Shown here: positions 1 to 8,126 of the stretch, in pieces
Layout: every line of letters starts with the position of its first letter
Position numbering within the stretch: the stretch's first letter is position 1
NCBI GenBank assembly: GCA_934526015.1
Contig: CAKSZY010000005.1
Span: 1 to 64,000 of the forward strand
Direction of reading: 5' to 3'
DNA: 64,000 nt
Source: an uncultured Dokdonella sp.
Lineage (GTDB): Bacteria; Pseudomonadota; Gammaproteobacteria; Xanthomonadales; Rhodanobacteraceae
Made by a program: the position numbers and the translations under genes
The notes under the pieces: model-generated
Told to the model about the DNA's origin: nothing
Seen by the model: only the letters and a program-made list of their open reading frames with translations
Databases searched by the model: none

Positions 1-190
1 CCTGGGATGGCGATATCATCGCCTCAGTGAGCAGGTAATCCACCTATCGGGCTGTTCAGATTTCCGGGGCCACTTCTTCGTGCTTGTGGATGGTGCAACG
101 CTCGCCAGCCTCATGATGGATCATGAGGTCGGTGTGTCGTCGCAGACCATTCGCCTTCCGAAGGTCGACAGTGACTACTTCGATGAGTAG
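1..190 (+). pseudogene. C-terminal fragment of an Mrr-like restriction endonuclease (cut by window edge)
   Basis: An open frame enters from the left edge (codons from base 2) and ends at TAG 188-190, giving 62 residues. The last part reads FVLVDGATLASLMMDHEVGV followed by a tail ending DSDYFDE. This matches how Mrr-family type IV restriction enzymes end: a conserved V-L-I/V-D-G strand, a helix with L-A-x-L-M-I, then the G-V-G-V and D-S-D-Y-F motifs. Mrr proteins cut methylated DNA. The residues upstream of the VLVDG strand do not look like the family, so the copy may be frameshifted or recombined, and whether the full gene is intact cannot be seen. The next ATG (183) overlaps its stop. Family assignment rests on motif memory only. 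Confidence 0.5.
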
Positions 191-443
191 TGCGGCCAGG
201 CAGGAGCTAGCCGCGCTTGGTGGTAAACATGAGCGTGCCGTCGCCATCCTTCAGCAGGAGCGCAACGACGCCGTCTCGGGTCTCGCGGCGGCCAAGTCGA
301 ACGCAGCCGCGCAAAAGATCCGTGCCGACACGCTATAGCGTCAGCAAACGCAGCTATCGGAGCTTGCGGAGACCGTCCGGGGAGCCATCAAGGGAGCATT
401 GCTGGTCGCATCGCCAGAGCAAGCGCCGGGCGGAGACCACTGA
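183..443 (+). pseudogene. Short coiled-coil reading frame interrupted by an amber codon
   Basis: An ATG at 183 overlaps the stop of the preceding Mrr-like frame and opens a frame rich in Ala, Gln, Glu and Arg, predicted to be helical or coiled coil. It meets TAG at 336-338 after 51 residues. In the same frame, helical sequence (SELAETVRGAIKGALLV) continues to TGA at 441-443, so the original product was probably at least 85 residues. I do not recognise the family. The composition suits a plasmid or phage accessory protein or a scaffold. Given the transposase remnant next door, I read it as a decayed gene, although a genuine 51-residue product is possible. Confidence 0.35.
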
Positions 444-542
444 GTGCAGTTCGTCTGCCGCGGACCGAGGCCGGGAAACCGTGCGCCGATCGCTGGCGAC
501 GAACCTGACGCACACCATCACAACTCCCGATGCGACCGCCAC

Positions 543-720
543 ACATGAAGCGGTGGCGATGGCGGTCAATGCGGCGACGTGACCTGGGTGGCCGAACTCC
601 TGCACGGCCAGGAAGAGCACGTGTTCGGCGATGCAGGCTTCACGGGTGCCGAGAAGCATGCCTCCAAGCGCGGCCGAACGTTCTGGATCGCCGAGCGGCG
701 CAGCGCGGCGCCACCCTGCA
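543..720 (+). pseudogene. IS5-family transposase remnant
   Basis: From about 570 the frame reads GDVTWVAELLHGQEEHVFGD and continues A-G-F-T-G-A-E-K, then F-W-I-A-E-R-R-S. This resembles the DDE-domain segment of IS5-group transposases, where D-V-T-x-V-x-x-L-L-H-G-E-E is followed by the catalytic D in G-D-A-G-Y-T-G-x-E-K and then W-x-I-A-x-R-R-S. A TGA at 546-548 closes this frame on the left and the match fades after about 715, so only some 50 of more than 300 residues remain. No terminal inverted repeats could be delimited. It marks an old insertion at the left end of the window. Confidence 0.55.
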
Positions 721-763
721 ATCGCTGCGCCTCGATCCCTCTGCGCCCCTCCCCGAAACCCGC

Positions 764-788
764 GAGGCCGACCCACCGGGCCGGCCTC
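764..788 (-). terminator. Hairpin downstream of the outer-membrane barrel gene
   Basis: GAGGCCG (764-770) pairs with CGGCCTC (782-788) around an 11-base loop. It lies about 30 bp past the stop of the minus-strand gene ending at 819. The run that follows on the minus strand is only weakly T-rich, so termination is plausible rather than certain. Confidence 0.35.
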
Positions 789-818
789 TTGGGTTGCGGA
801 GAGCGGGAAGCGCAGGGA

Positions 819-1352
819 TCAGAAGTCGAAGCGCACCTGCAGCTGGGCGAGGTCGACGTCGACGTCGTCCATCTCGAAGCGGCTGTAGTCGCCGCGCAGG
901 GCGACGCGGTCGCTGAAGCGGTATTGCAGGCCGAGTCCGTAGGTCGGGTCGGATCCGTCGTCGTCGACGCGGCCGATGCCGGCGCTGCGCGCTTCGGCGT
1001 CCCAGTTGTGGATGCCGGCCTTGGCGTAGCCGGAGAACCGTTCGGTGAACGGCAGCGTGCCGACGGCGACCAGCGACCAGCTGTCGGATTCGAGCTTGCC
1101 GACGTTGCCGGTCAGGTCGACTTCGCCGAAATCGGTGTAGGCGGCTTCGACGCCGAAGTAGGGGTTGAACTGGTAGCCGCCGAACACCTGGAAACCGACG
1201 TCTTCGTCATCGGCGAACGGTTCGTCGACCATCGACTGGCCGACGCCGGCACCGGCGTAGAAGCCGCTCGGCTCGGCGGCGTGCAGGCCGGGCGAGAGCG
1301 CGCCGAGGGCGAGGGCGAATGCCGGCGCGAGCAGCAGGGCAGGCTTGTTCAT
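819..1352 (-). CDS. OmpA-like small outer-membrane beta-barrel protein
   Basis: This encodes a 177-residue protein with a clear Sec signal peptide (M-N-K-P, hydrophobic core, L-H-A cleavage region near residue 24). The mature part alternates aromatic and small residues and begins G-F-Y-A-G-A-G-V-G, typical of the eight-stranded OmpA/opacity-type barrels. It has repeated F-G-V-E-A-A-Y-T and Y-R-F-S strands and ends V-R-F-D-F, the terminal Phe that the BAM machinery recognises. There is no C-terminal peptidoglycan-binding OmpA domain. I chose the start at 1352 because AAGGAGCTCC lies just upstream and the signal peptide begins there; longer in-frame extensions lack a ribosome site. The specific role (structural, adhesion or lipid handling) is not inferable. 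Confidence 0.85.
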   Translation of the reverse strand: MNKPALLLAPAFALALGALSPGLHAAEPSGFYAGAGVGQSMVDEPFADDEDVGFQVFGGYQFNPYFGVEAAYTDFGEVDLTGNVGKLESDSWSLVAVGTLPFTERFSGYAKAGIHNWDAEARSAGIGRVDDDGSDPTYGLGLQYRFSDRVALRGDYSRFEMDDVDVDLAQLQVRFDF

Positions 1353-1500
1353 GGAGGAGCTCCTTCTTGGAATGGATGCGAGGGATATCGCTGCCAGGAA
1401 GGATGGGGGCCGGCATCCGCGGGACCAGACGCCGGCATGCGGATGGAGTGTTTCCTGCACGCCGACAATCGATGCGGACGGTGCGGCCGCAGCGTTTGGA

Positions 1501-2397
1501 TCAGGACATGGGTTCGGCCAGCGTGCCGATTCTCGGCGGCAGCGGAATGAACTCCGCGTTGTCGAAGTCCGGCAGTTTCATGCGTCCCTCCGCCCAGTCG
1601 GCGCGCGCCTGCTCGATGCGTTCCTTCGACGAGGAGACGAAGTTCCAGTCGATGTAGCGCGGCCCGACCGGTTCGCCGCCGAGGGCCATGACGACGGCAT
1701 CGCTCCTCGCGGTGATCGTCGCCGCCTTGCCCGCGGCGAGCACGGCCATGCTGCCGGTTTCGATGCGCTGGCCGGCCACCTCGACGTCGCCGCGCGCCAC
1801 GTACACCGCGCGCTCGCCGTACTCGGGCGGCAGCGAGGTGCGCGCTCCGGCTTTCAGTTGCCAGTGCAGGTAGAACTGCGGGGAATCGACCGCGACCGGC
1901 GATTCCACGCCCGCCAGTCGCCCGGCGATCAGCCGTCCGGCAACGCCGTCGGCTTCGAACACCGGCAGCGCGGCGCTCGGGTAGTGCCAGAATCCCGGTT
2001 CGATTTCCTCGCGTTCGTCCGGCAGTGCCACCCAGGCCTGGATGCCGTCGAGCGGACCGCCGTGCCGGCGCAACTCCTCGAAGCGTTCGGAATGGGTGAT
2101 GCCGCGACCGGCCGTCATCCAGTTGACCTCGCCGGGGCGGATCGGCTGCTCCGAGGCGACGCTGTCGCGATGCATGATCTCGCCGTCGAACAGGTAGGTG
2201 ATCGTCGACAGGCCGATGTGCGGATGCGGGCGGACGTCGGCCTCGCGCGGCAGCTGGCCGGCCTCGATCTGCTTGGGTCCCATGCGGTCGAAGAAGATGT
2301 ACGGCCCGACCATGCGCCGCCTGGCGAACGGCAGCACGCGACCGACTTCGAAGGCGCCGAGATCGCGGCAGCGTTGCGGGATGACGAGTTCGATCAT
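1501..2397 (-). CDS. Pirin family protein
   Basis: This 298-residue bicupin protein has the pirin signature. The N-terminal cupin carries H-P-H-I-G-L-S-T-I-T-Y, then M-H-R-D-S, then W-M-T-A-G-R-G-I-T-H-S-E. The two His of HPH plus the later His and Glu are the four metal ligands of the family. The C-terminal pirin domain follows from about residue 170. Bacterial pirins are cytoplasmic; some have quercetin dioxygenase activity and others modulate metabolic enzymes, so the substrate is unknown here. The ATG at 2397 has GGAGAA nine bases upstream and gives the usual family length. It is transcribed divergently from the small gene at 2736. Confidence 0.9.
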   Translation of the reverse strand: MIELVIPQRCRDLGAFEVGRVLPFARRRMVGPYIFFDRMGPKQIEAGQLPREADVRPHPHIGLSTITYLFDGEIMHRDSVASEQPIRPGEVNWMTAGRGITHSERFEELRRHGGPLDGIQAWVALPDEREEIEPGFWHYPSAALPVFEADGVAGRLIAGRLAGVESPVAVDSPQFYLHWQLKAGARTSLPPEYGERAVYVARGDVEVAGQRIETGSMAVLAAGKAATITARSDAVVMALGGEPVGPRYIDWNFVSSSKERIEQARADWAEGRMKLPDFDNAEFIPLPPRIGTLAEPMS

Positions 2398-2735
2398 GAG
2401 CGTTTCTCCGGATGATTCGATCCGACGGCGCTTGCCGGCAAGGCGGCCGCAGCCGTCGCAGGCAGCGCCACGCATCCGGCCCGCTGCCGAGGTTCTTCCT
2501 GCGCGGCGCGCGTTGCCGGCCCACAGTACATCAGCACGCCGCGGGAGGTGTGGCCGCCGACCCGGCGGACATGAACCGGCGATGTCGCCGCTTCGTCGGT
2601 GGCGTTCACGACGAGCGCACGACAATCGGCGCGAACGCGAGCGTCGTGACGAGGGCGACCGAAGCGTTCCGGCGTTGCCGCAACACCTGCCTGCGCGGCG
2701 CCGACGCGCGCATTGCAGCCAACGAGGAGACCGCC
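2398..2735. other. Intergenic region between divergent genes
   Basis: These 338 bp separate the pirin gene (minus) from a small plus-strand gene and must hold both promoters. I could not pick out convincing -35/-10 pairs in this GC-rich sequence. The only clear elements are the ribosome sites at either end. Reading frames inside it lack family-like sequence. Confidence 0.5.
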
Positions 2736-2942
2736 ATGAACGATCGCAGCGGGTCAGCGAACGCCGCAGCCGGCACCGCGACGCACGCGGGAAAGCCGGA
2801 CGATCCGCGCCGGGAGCCGCGCCCCGGCTACGCCGAGCCGGAACTGAAGCCGAAGCGCCATCCACCGAAGGCACCCGGCGAAGGCGGCCCGTTCGAGCCA
2901 CAGAACAATCCGCGCCGCAAGCCCGGCCGGCAGAACGGCTGA
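2736..2942 (+). CDS. Small proline-rich charged protein, unknown function
   Basis: This is a 68-residue reading frame preceded by a good ribosome site (GAGGAGACC, ATG at 2736). The sequence is hydrophilic and apparently disordered: after a Ser/Ala/Gly-rich start it has R-R-E-P-R-P-G-Y, K-P-K-R-H-P-P-K-A-P-G-E-G-G-P and N-N-P-R-R-K-P-G-R. Proline and basic residues dominate and there is no cysteine, signal peptide or membrane segment. I do not recognise a family. The strong Shine-Dalgarno and a start independent of the longer overlapping frame favour a real gene. A nucleic-acid-binding or stress-related small protein would fit, but nothing shows it. Confidence 0.55.
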   Translation: MNDRSGSANAAAGTATHAGKPDDPRREPRPGYAEPELKPKRHPPKAPGEGGPFEPQNNPRRKPGRQNG

Positions 2943-3043
2943 GCCCGGTCTTGCCGTTGTCGTCGGGTCGAAGTCCGTGCCGCGTCGCACGCGTTGAGAT
3001 CGCTGCCACCGAAGGTCGCGCACGTTTCCACAGGGGGAACGTG

Positions 3044-4993
3044 ATGCGGAGCTGCACCGAACCATGGTCGACGCCGGTCGCGCGCGCAAGCGCGCTGCCG
3101 GCCAGCGTGCGCGCGCGGGTGTGGGTGGACGCAGCGCACTTCTTCTCGCGCAGCGATGCGCAGGCGCACGCCTGGTTGTGGCTGCATCGGCAGGATGGCC
3201 GCGTGCAGGCGATCCGCCTGCACCGCGATTGCGCCGGCCACGACGAACGGATTGCAGCCCTGGTCGACGCGCTGGACGCTGCCGGCGGGCGGCCCGGCCC
3301 GCTCGCGCTGGCGGGCGGCCTGCAGGCCTGGCTGCTGCCGGCTGCGCCGGTGGTGCCGGTGCCGCGCTGGCAGGTGTCGTGGGGCCATCCCTTGCAGCGC
3401 GCGATCCGCGCCTTCGCCGCCGGCCTCGATGAGGACGTGCTGCACGCGCTCGGCGATCTCGAAGTGCGCGGCGCGTACTTCGGCTCGGCGGCGAACTACA
3501 ACCGCCTGGCGACGCTGGCGGAACCGGTGCGTTCGCATCGCCTGCAGGCATTGGCCCGCTTCGCACCGCTGGTGGCGCCGGCGCTGCTCGACGGGTTCGA
3601 GCGCGCCGACCTGTTTGCCGACGGCGATCGCGACGGCGGGGCGATGCCGCCGGATGCCGATGCCGAGCTGCTCGATGCGATCGACCGCGGCCGCGACCTG
3701 ATCGGCGCGCTGGCACGCCACCATCGACTGGGCCGTTCGCTGGTGCGCGGTCCCTTGTGCAGCGAGCCCTGGAGCACCGGGGCCATTCCCGCGGATGCCC
3801 TCTACCTGCTCGATGCCCTGCCGGCCACGGCACGGCCGTCGCGCGTGCACGAGGTCGAATCGCGCCTGGAGCCGCTGCGCGCGTTGCCGGTGCCGTTGCG
3901 CAACCGCAGCGACCGGGAATGGCTTGCGCAGTGTTTCCGCCACGGTTGGGAACCGGCCTGGCAGCGCCTGGATGCGCTCGAAGCCAACCTGCCGGCGGCC
4001 ATGCGCGACACCCGCGACTTCCTCAATGCCGCGCTCGACCAGACCCCGTTGCCGGAGCTGCTGGAGGGGCTCGGTCGCGAAGACCTCGCCTGCGCCTGGC
4101 TGGAGCGGCGCGGGCTGGAGTCGCTGCTGCGGGCTTCCGCGCGCTGGCACCGGCAGCCGCTCGAGGAGTTGCCGCTGCCACCCGCGCCGGGACCGGTGGA
4201 GACCCTCGAGCGTGCCTTCGACGAACTCGAACTCGTGGGCGGCCGCATCGAGGAACTGCTGACCCGGGCAGCCCTCGTCGAGGAGGGCGAACGCATGCAT
4301 CACTGCGTGGCCGACTACTGGGACGATTGCATCACCGAAGGCCAGCGCATCGTCCGCCTGGAAGCTCCATGGGGCGAACGCGCCACGGCCACCTTCGAAC
4401 TGCAGACCGTCGCCGGCGGCGAACTGCGCTACCGGCTGGCGCAACTGGGCGGCGTCGGCAACGCGAGGGCTTCGGCCAGCATGGATCATCTCGCCCACCA
4501 GCTCACCGACCTGTTCAACGCCCCGGAACTCCGCCAGCGTCACCGGCGCATCGCCGACGCCGCGGAAGCGGCCCGCCACCATGCCGGCCATTCGCCGCGC
4601 CCGCGACGCAGCGTGCGCCGGCTCGACCGGCGTTCGCGCGACGAACTGGCGCGGGTGCTGGCGTGGTGCGCACGCGAGGGCGCCGCCGCGCACGGCGGTG
4701 AGCCGCTGTTCGCCGGCGCGATCGCCGGTTTCCGCCACGGCGAAGGCGGACGCCTGCTCGGTCGCTTGCGGGTCGGCGATCCGCTCGGCCTCGTGCGCGA
4801 AGCGGACAATCCGCACGACCGGCTCGCCGTGCGCGTCGACTGGCGTGGCCGCAAGCTCGGTTATGTGCCGCGCGCCGACAATGCCGCCATCGCGCGCCTG
4901 CTCGACGCCGGCGAAGCCCTCACGGCGCGGGTCAGCGACCTGCAACCGGCACACACTTGGGATCCGGTGGAGATGGAGATCGACCGCGCCTAG
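3044..4993 (+). CDS. PcfJ-like domain / HIRAN domain fusion protein
   Basis: A 649-residue protein with two recognisable modules. At about residues 415-490 it has E-R-M-H-H-C-V-A-D-Y-W-D, then A-T-A-T-F-E-L, then Y-R-L-A-Q-L-G-G-V-G-N-A. This is the pattern of PcfJ-like proteins (H-C-V-G-x-Y, A-T-x-E-L, Q-x-x-G-x-x-N), a family known from conjugative plasmids and phages whose biochemistry is unsettled. Residues about 555-649 form a HIRAN domain: F-A-G-A-I-A-G-F, D-P-L-G-L-V-R-E-A-D-N-P-H-D, A-V-R-V and K-L-G-Y-V-P-R. HIRAN domains bind single-stranded or 3' DNA ends in HLTF/Rad5 and occur alone in bacteria. The N-terminal 400 residues are leucine- and arginine-rich helical sequence with no family I can name. 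The start at 3044 has GGGGGAAC upstream. The TAG stop lies inside the left arm of an inverted-repeat element. Confidence 0.75.
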   Translation: MRSCTEPWSTPVARASALPASVRARVWVDAAHFFSRSDAQAHAWLWLHRQDGRVQAIRLHRDCAGHDERIAALVDALDAAGGRPGPLALAGGLQAWLLPAAPVVPVPRWQVSWGHPLQRAIRAFAAGLDEDVLHALGDLEVRGAYFGSAANYNRLATLAEPVRSHRLQALARFAPLVAPALLDGFERADLFADGDRDGGAMPPDADAELLDAIDRGRDLIGALARHHRLGRSLVRGPLCSEPWSTGAIPADALYLLDALPATARPSRVHEVESRLEPLRALPVPLRNRSDREWLAQCFRHGWEPAWQRLDALEANLPAAMRDTRDFLNAALDQTPLPELLEGLGREDLACAWLERRGLESLLRASARWHRQPLEELPLPPAPGPVETLERAFDELELVGGRIEELLTRAALVEEGERMHHCVADYWDDCITEGQRIVRLEAPWGERATATFELQTVAGGELRYRLAQLGGVGNARASASMDHLAHQLTDLFNAPELRQRHRRIADAAEAARHHAGHSPRPRRSVRRLDRRSRDELARVLAWCAREGAAAHGGEPLFAGAIAGFRHGEGGRLLGRLRVGDPLGLVREADNPHDRLAVRVDWRGRKLGYVPRADNAAIARLLDAGEALTARVSDLQPAHTWDPVEMEIDRA

Positions 4994-5280
4994 GGATGCT
5001 CTGAACCAGTCTGCGCATGCGGCATGATGTCCACGAGGCTCGCCCGGTGGTGTGCGTGGCGCCGCCCAGGCGGGTTGCCTGGGCAAGCCGCGCGCGCCGG
5101 CGGGAGGGCCTCGTGGACATCACCCCGTCATTGGATTCAAGCAGTTGGGGCCGCACTGCCTGCGCGCAGCTCCGCGGCGGGTCGACTCGACAGACGGCCA
5201 GTCTGCCTTCGTCGCCCCACCTCGATCTGCGCGCAGGCAGTGCGGTGACGCATGTGCAGACTTGTTCAGAACATCCCTAG
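4990..5280. repeat. Intergenic element with 32-bp terminal inverted repeats (MITE-like)
   Basis: The left end 4990-5021 starts CTAGGGATGCTCTGAACCAG. The right end 5249-5280 is its reverse complement with 29 of 32 positions matching, the differences being single substitutions. Two further inverted repeats nest inside. GTCCACGAGGC (5030-5040) pairs with GCCTCGTGGAC (about 5106-5116). GCCGCACTGCCTGCGCGCAG (about 5150-5169) matches a reverse-complement copy near 5229-5248 almost perfectly. No protein is encoded. The element contains the stop codon of the upstream gene and ends about 60 bp before the kinase start. The structure suits a non-autonomous mobile repeat or a folded RNA or terminator. 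No target-site duplication was identified. Confidence 0.75.
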
Positions 5281-5339
5281 AATCCGTTGCCCGCGCCGGC
5301 ATTCTCCGGCGCTCCTCCCTGGCGTACGGGGCCTGCCGC

Positions 5340-8090
5340 GTGACGACACCGTTCCTCGACCGCTACGCCGACGACTTCGAGCGCCTGCGCCTGCTGCCTG
5401 CGGCGCAGCGCGAGGCGGCGCTCGCCGCGCTCGACATGAGCGACGACGAGCGCACGCTGTTGCGCCGCCTGCTCGATGCCGATGCCGACACCCGCGACCC
5501 GCTGGCGCAGTCGCTGGCCGACGGCGCGATGCGCCTCGCCGATGCGCGGGTGGAACGGCTCGGCCCGTACCGCCTGCTGCGCGAGCTCGGCGCCGGCGGC
5601 ATGGGCACGGTGTTCCTCGCCGAACGCGTCGACGGCGGCTTCACCCAGCAGGTGGCGATCAAGCTGCTGCGCGGCTTTCCGACCCGCGAAGGCCTGCGCC
5701 GCCTGCGCCAGGAGCGGCAGATCCTCGCCGGCCTCGATCATCCGAACATCGCCCGCCTGCTCGATGGCGGCGAGACCGGCGAGCAGCAGCCGTGGCTGGC
5801 GCTGGAATACGTCGACGGCCTCGACCTGCTCGATTACGCCGCCCGCCATGCGCCGCGCCTCGCCGCGCGCCTCGCCCTGTTCGATGCGGTGCTCGATGCG
5901 GTCGGCCACGCCCATCGTCACCTGATCGTGCACCGCGACCTCAAGCCGGCCAACGTGCTGGTCAATCGCGCCGGCGAGGTCAAGCTGCTCGACTTCGGCA
6001 TTGCCCGCCTGGTCGATCTCGACGGCGATTCGCAACGCCAGACCTCGACGCGCATCTTCAGCGCCGGCTATGCCAGCCCGGAACAGCGCGACGGTCGCGC
6101 GGTGACCACGGCCAGCGACCTCTACGGCCTCGGCGTGCTGTTGCGCGAACTGGTCGGCGGACGTGATGGCGGCGCGCGCACGCCACCGCCGTTGCCGATC
6201 GACGCCGAACTCGGCGGCATCATCGCCAAGGCGACCGACGAGGAGCCGGCGCGCCGCTACGCGAGCGCCGGCGAGATGCGCGACGACATCGCCGCCTACC
6301 TTGCCGGCCGGCCGGTGCGCGCGGCGCGGATGACGCGCGCCTACCGACTGCGCAAGTTCCTCGGGCGTCACCGCGGCTGGGTGGCGGCCGGCATCGTCGC
6401 ACTGCTCGCACTCGGCCTGTTCGTCTGGCAGCTCGAGCACGAGCGCACGCGCGCGGTCCTCGCCGAAGAGGTGGCGCAGCAGGCGCGAGAGGCCTCCGAG
6501 CGCGACGCGCAACGCGCGCAGGCCGCGCTCGGTTTCCTCACCGAGGCGTTCGCCGCCGCCGCGCCCGACCAGGCCCTGAGTGCCACCGTCAGCGTGCGCG
6601 ACCTGCTCGACCAGGCGCGCGCGAAGCTCGACGCGCAGGGGCTCGATGCATCCGTCGCCCGCTCGATGCAGCGCCTGCTCGGCGGACTCTACGAGGCCCT
6701 CGGCGATACCCGCGAGGCGATCGAGGCGATGACGCGCGGGCTGGCCGGAGTCGAACCGGCGGATCGCGTCGAGGCGCTGGCGCTGGCCGAGGACCTCGAC
6801 CGCTACGCCAACCTGCTCGGCAGCGCCGATCGCCACGAGGAGGCGCGTGCCGCCGTGCAGCGCTCGGCCGGCCTGCGCGCGCGTTTCGCCGCGGGCGACG
6901 TCGACGAGCACGCGCGCAACCTCGTGGCGCAGGCGTTCCTGCTGCACAACGCCGGCGAGGACGCGAAAGCGATCCCGCTGCTGAAGGAAGCGATCCTGCG
7001 CCCGCAGGCGGCAGCGCCGTTGCCGCACGCGCTGGCCATGAAGATCCTGCCGATGCTGGCCTCGCTGCTGGTCGCCAATGGCGACTGCGAGGAAGCGCTG
7101 GCGGTTGCCGCGGACGGGCTCGAGCGGATCGCCATGCTGCCGGCGAACGCGCCGCTGCGGCTGCAGTTGATGCGCGAGCAGGCTTCCGCGCAGCGCGCCT
7201 GCGGACGCGCTGCCGAGGCGGAAGCGATCCTGCGCGATCTCATCGAGCGCCAGCGCACGCTGACCGGCGCCGGCGGCCTGTCGATGATGCAGCTCAGCAA
7301 CGAACTCGCCCTCGCGCTGAAGGACAACGGCCGTTTCCGCGAGGCGGCAGCGATCCTGCTGCAAATGCCGGCGCCGGAGAACGAGGGGCCATTCAACCAG
7401 GCGGTCATCCTCGGCAACCTCGCCAGTTCGCTGGAGGATGCCGGCGACTACGTGCAGGCCATGCGTTTCCATGCGCAGGCCCGCGCCGCGGTCGAACGCG
7501 GCGGCTTCGACGCCGACAGCGACATCCGCCGCCGCGTCGAGCGCAACGAGGCGCGCACCCTGGCGATGGTCGGCCAGGCCGGGCGCGCAGTGGCGATGCT
7601 CGAGGATCTGCGCGGGCGCGCGCGCCGCGTCGACGGCGAAGGCTCGTTCGAGTACGCGATGGTGACCTGGCAGCTCGCCCTCGCCGAGCGACGCGCCGGT
7701 CATCCCGAAGGTGCGCTCGGACTTGCCGAAGAAGCCGAACGGGCCTGGTCGGCGATCGTGCCGCCGGGTCACCGCATCTTCGCCCATGCGCATCGCCTGC
7801 GCGGCGCGCTGGCCATGGACCAGGGCAGGGTGGACGACGCCGAACGCGAGTTCGCTGCGGCCGGCCGCGTGTTCGAGGCCGGCGAGGCGCTGGCCGTCGA
7901 ACTCGCCACCGTGCGCAGCGAGCAGGCCGAGGTCCTGCGTCGCCAGGGCCGGCCCGGCGAGGCACGCGAGCGGATTGCCGCGGCGATGCCGGTGCTGCGC
8001 GAGGCGTACCTGCCGACCCAGCTCTGGCGCGCCGATGCCGAACGCACGGCCGCCGCGCTCGGTATGGCGCCGGCCGCCGCCGGCGAGTGA
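5340..8090 (+). CDS. Membrane-anchored Ser/Thr protein kinase with TPR-type C-terminal region
   Basis: This 916-residue Hanks-type kinase has a glycine loop G-A-G-G-M-G at about residues 80-86, the catalytic Lys in V-A-I-K-L-L, H-R-D-L-K-P-A-N-V-L near residue 197, D-F-G-I-A near 217 and G-Y-A-S-P-E-Q in the activation segment, so all catalytic residues are present. One transmembrane helix (about 345-366, A-G-I-V-A-L-L-A-L-G-L-F-V-W) anchors it in the inner membrane. The remaining 550 residues are Ala/Leu/Glu-rich helical repeats of TPR type, expected on the periplasmic side as a sensor or scaffold. No partner phosphatase or substrate gene is adjacent. The start is GTG at 5340, with only a weak ribosome site, just downstream of the inverted-repeat element; a later Met would remove part of the N-terminal extension. 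Confidence 0.88.
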   Translation: MTTPFLDRYADDFERLRLLPAAQREAALAALDMSDDERTLLRRLLDADADTRDPLAQSLADGAMRLADARVERLGPYRLLRELGAGGMGTVFLAERVDGGFTQQVAIKLLRGFPTREGLRRLRQERQILAGLDHPNIARLLDGGETGEQQPWLALEYVDGLDLLDYAARHAPRLAARLALFDAVLDAVGHAHRHLIVHRDLKPANVLVNRAGEVKLLDFGIARLVDLDGDSQRQTSTRIFSAGYASPEQRDGRAVTTASDLYGLGVLLRELVGGRDGGARTPPPLPIDAELGGIIAKATDEEPARRYASAGEMRDDIAAYLAGRPVRAARMTRAYRLRKFLGRHRGWVAAGIVALLALGLFVWQLEHERTRAVLAEEVAQQAREASERDAQRAQAALGFLTEAFAAAAPDQALSATVSVRDLLDQARAKLDAQGLDASVARSMQRLLGGLYEALGDTREAIEAMTRGLAGVEPADRVEALALAEDLDRYANLLGSADRHEEARAAVQRSAGLRARFAAGDVDEHARNLVAQAFLLHNAGEDAKAIPLLKEAILRPQAAAPLPHALAMKILPMLASLLVANGDCEEALAVAADGLERIAMLPANAPLRLQLMREQASAQRACGRAAEAEAILRDLIERQRTLTGAGGLSMMQLSNELALALKDNGRFREAAAILLQMPAPENEGPFNQAVILGNLASSLEDAGDYVQAMRFHAQARAAVERGGFDADSDIRRRVERNEARTLAMVGQAGRAVAMLEDLRGRARRVDGEGSFEYAMVTWQLALAERRAGHPEGALGLAEEAERAWSAIVPPGHRIFAHAHRLRGALAMDQGRVDDAEREFAAAGRVFEAGEALAVELATVRSEQAEVLRRQGRPGEARERIAAAMPVLREAYLPTQLWRADAERTAAALGMAPAAAGE

Positions 8091-8126
8091 GCGCGCCGCG
8101 ACAGCCCCGCAACCGGAGTCGCGTGC

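Noticed and set aside
2828..5086. Long antisense reading frame opposite the HIRAN gene
   Set aside because: Long open antisense frames are expected at this GC content; the sense strand shows domain motifs and a ribosome site.
5277..7793. 838-codon antisense frame opposite the kinase gene
   Set aside because: Composition is a complement of the kinase codons and has no recognisable motif.
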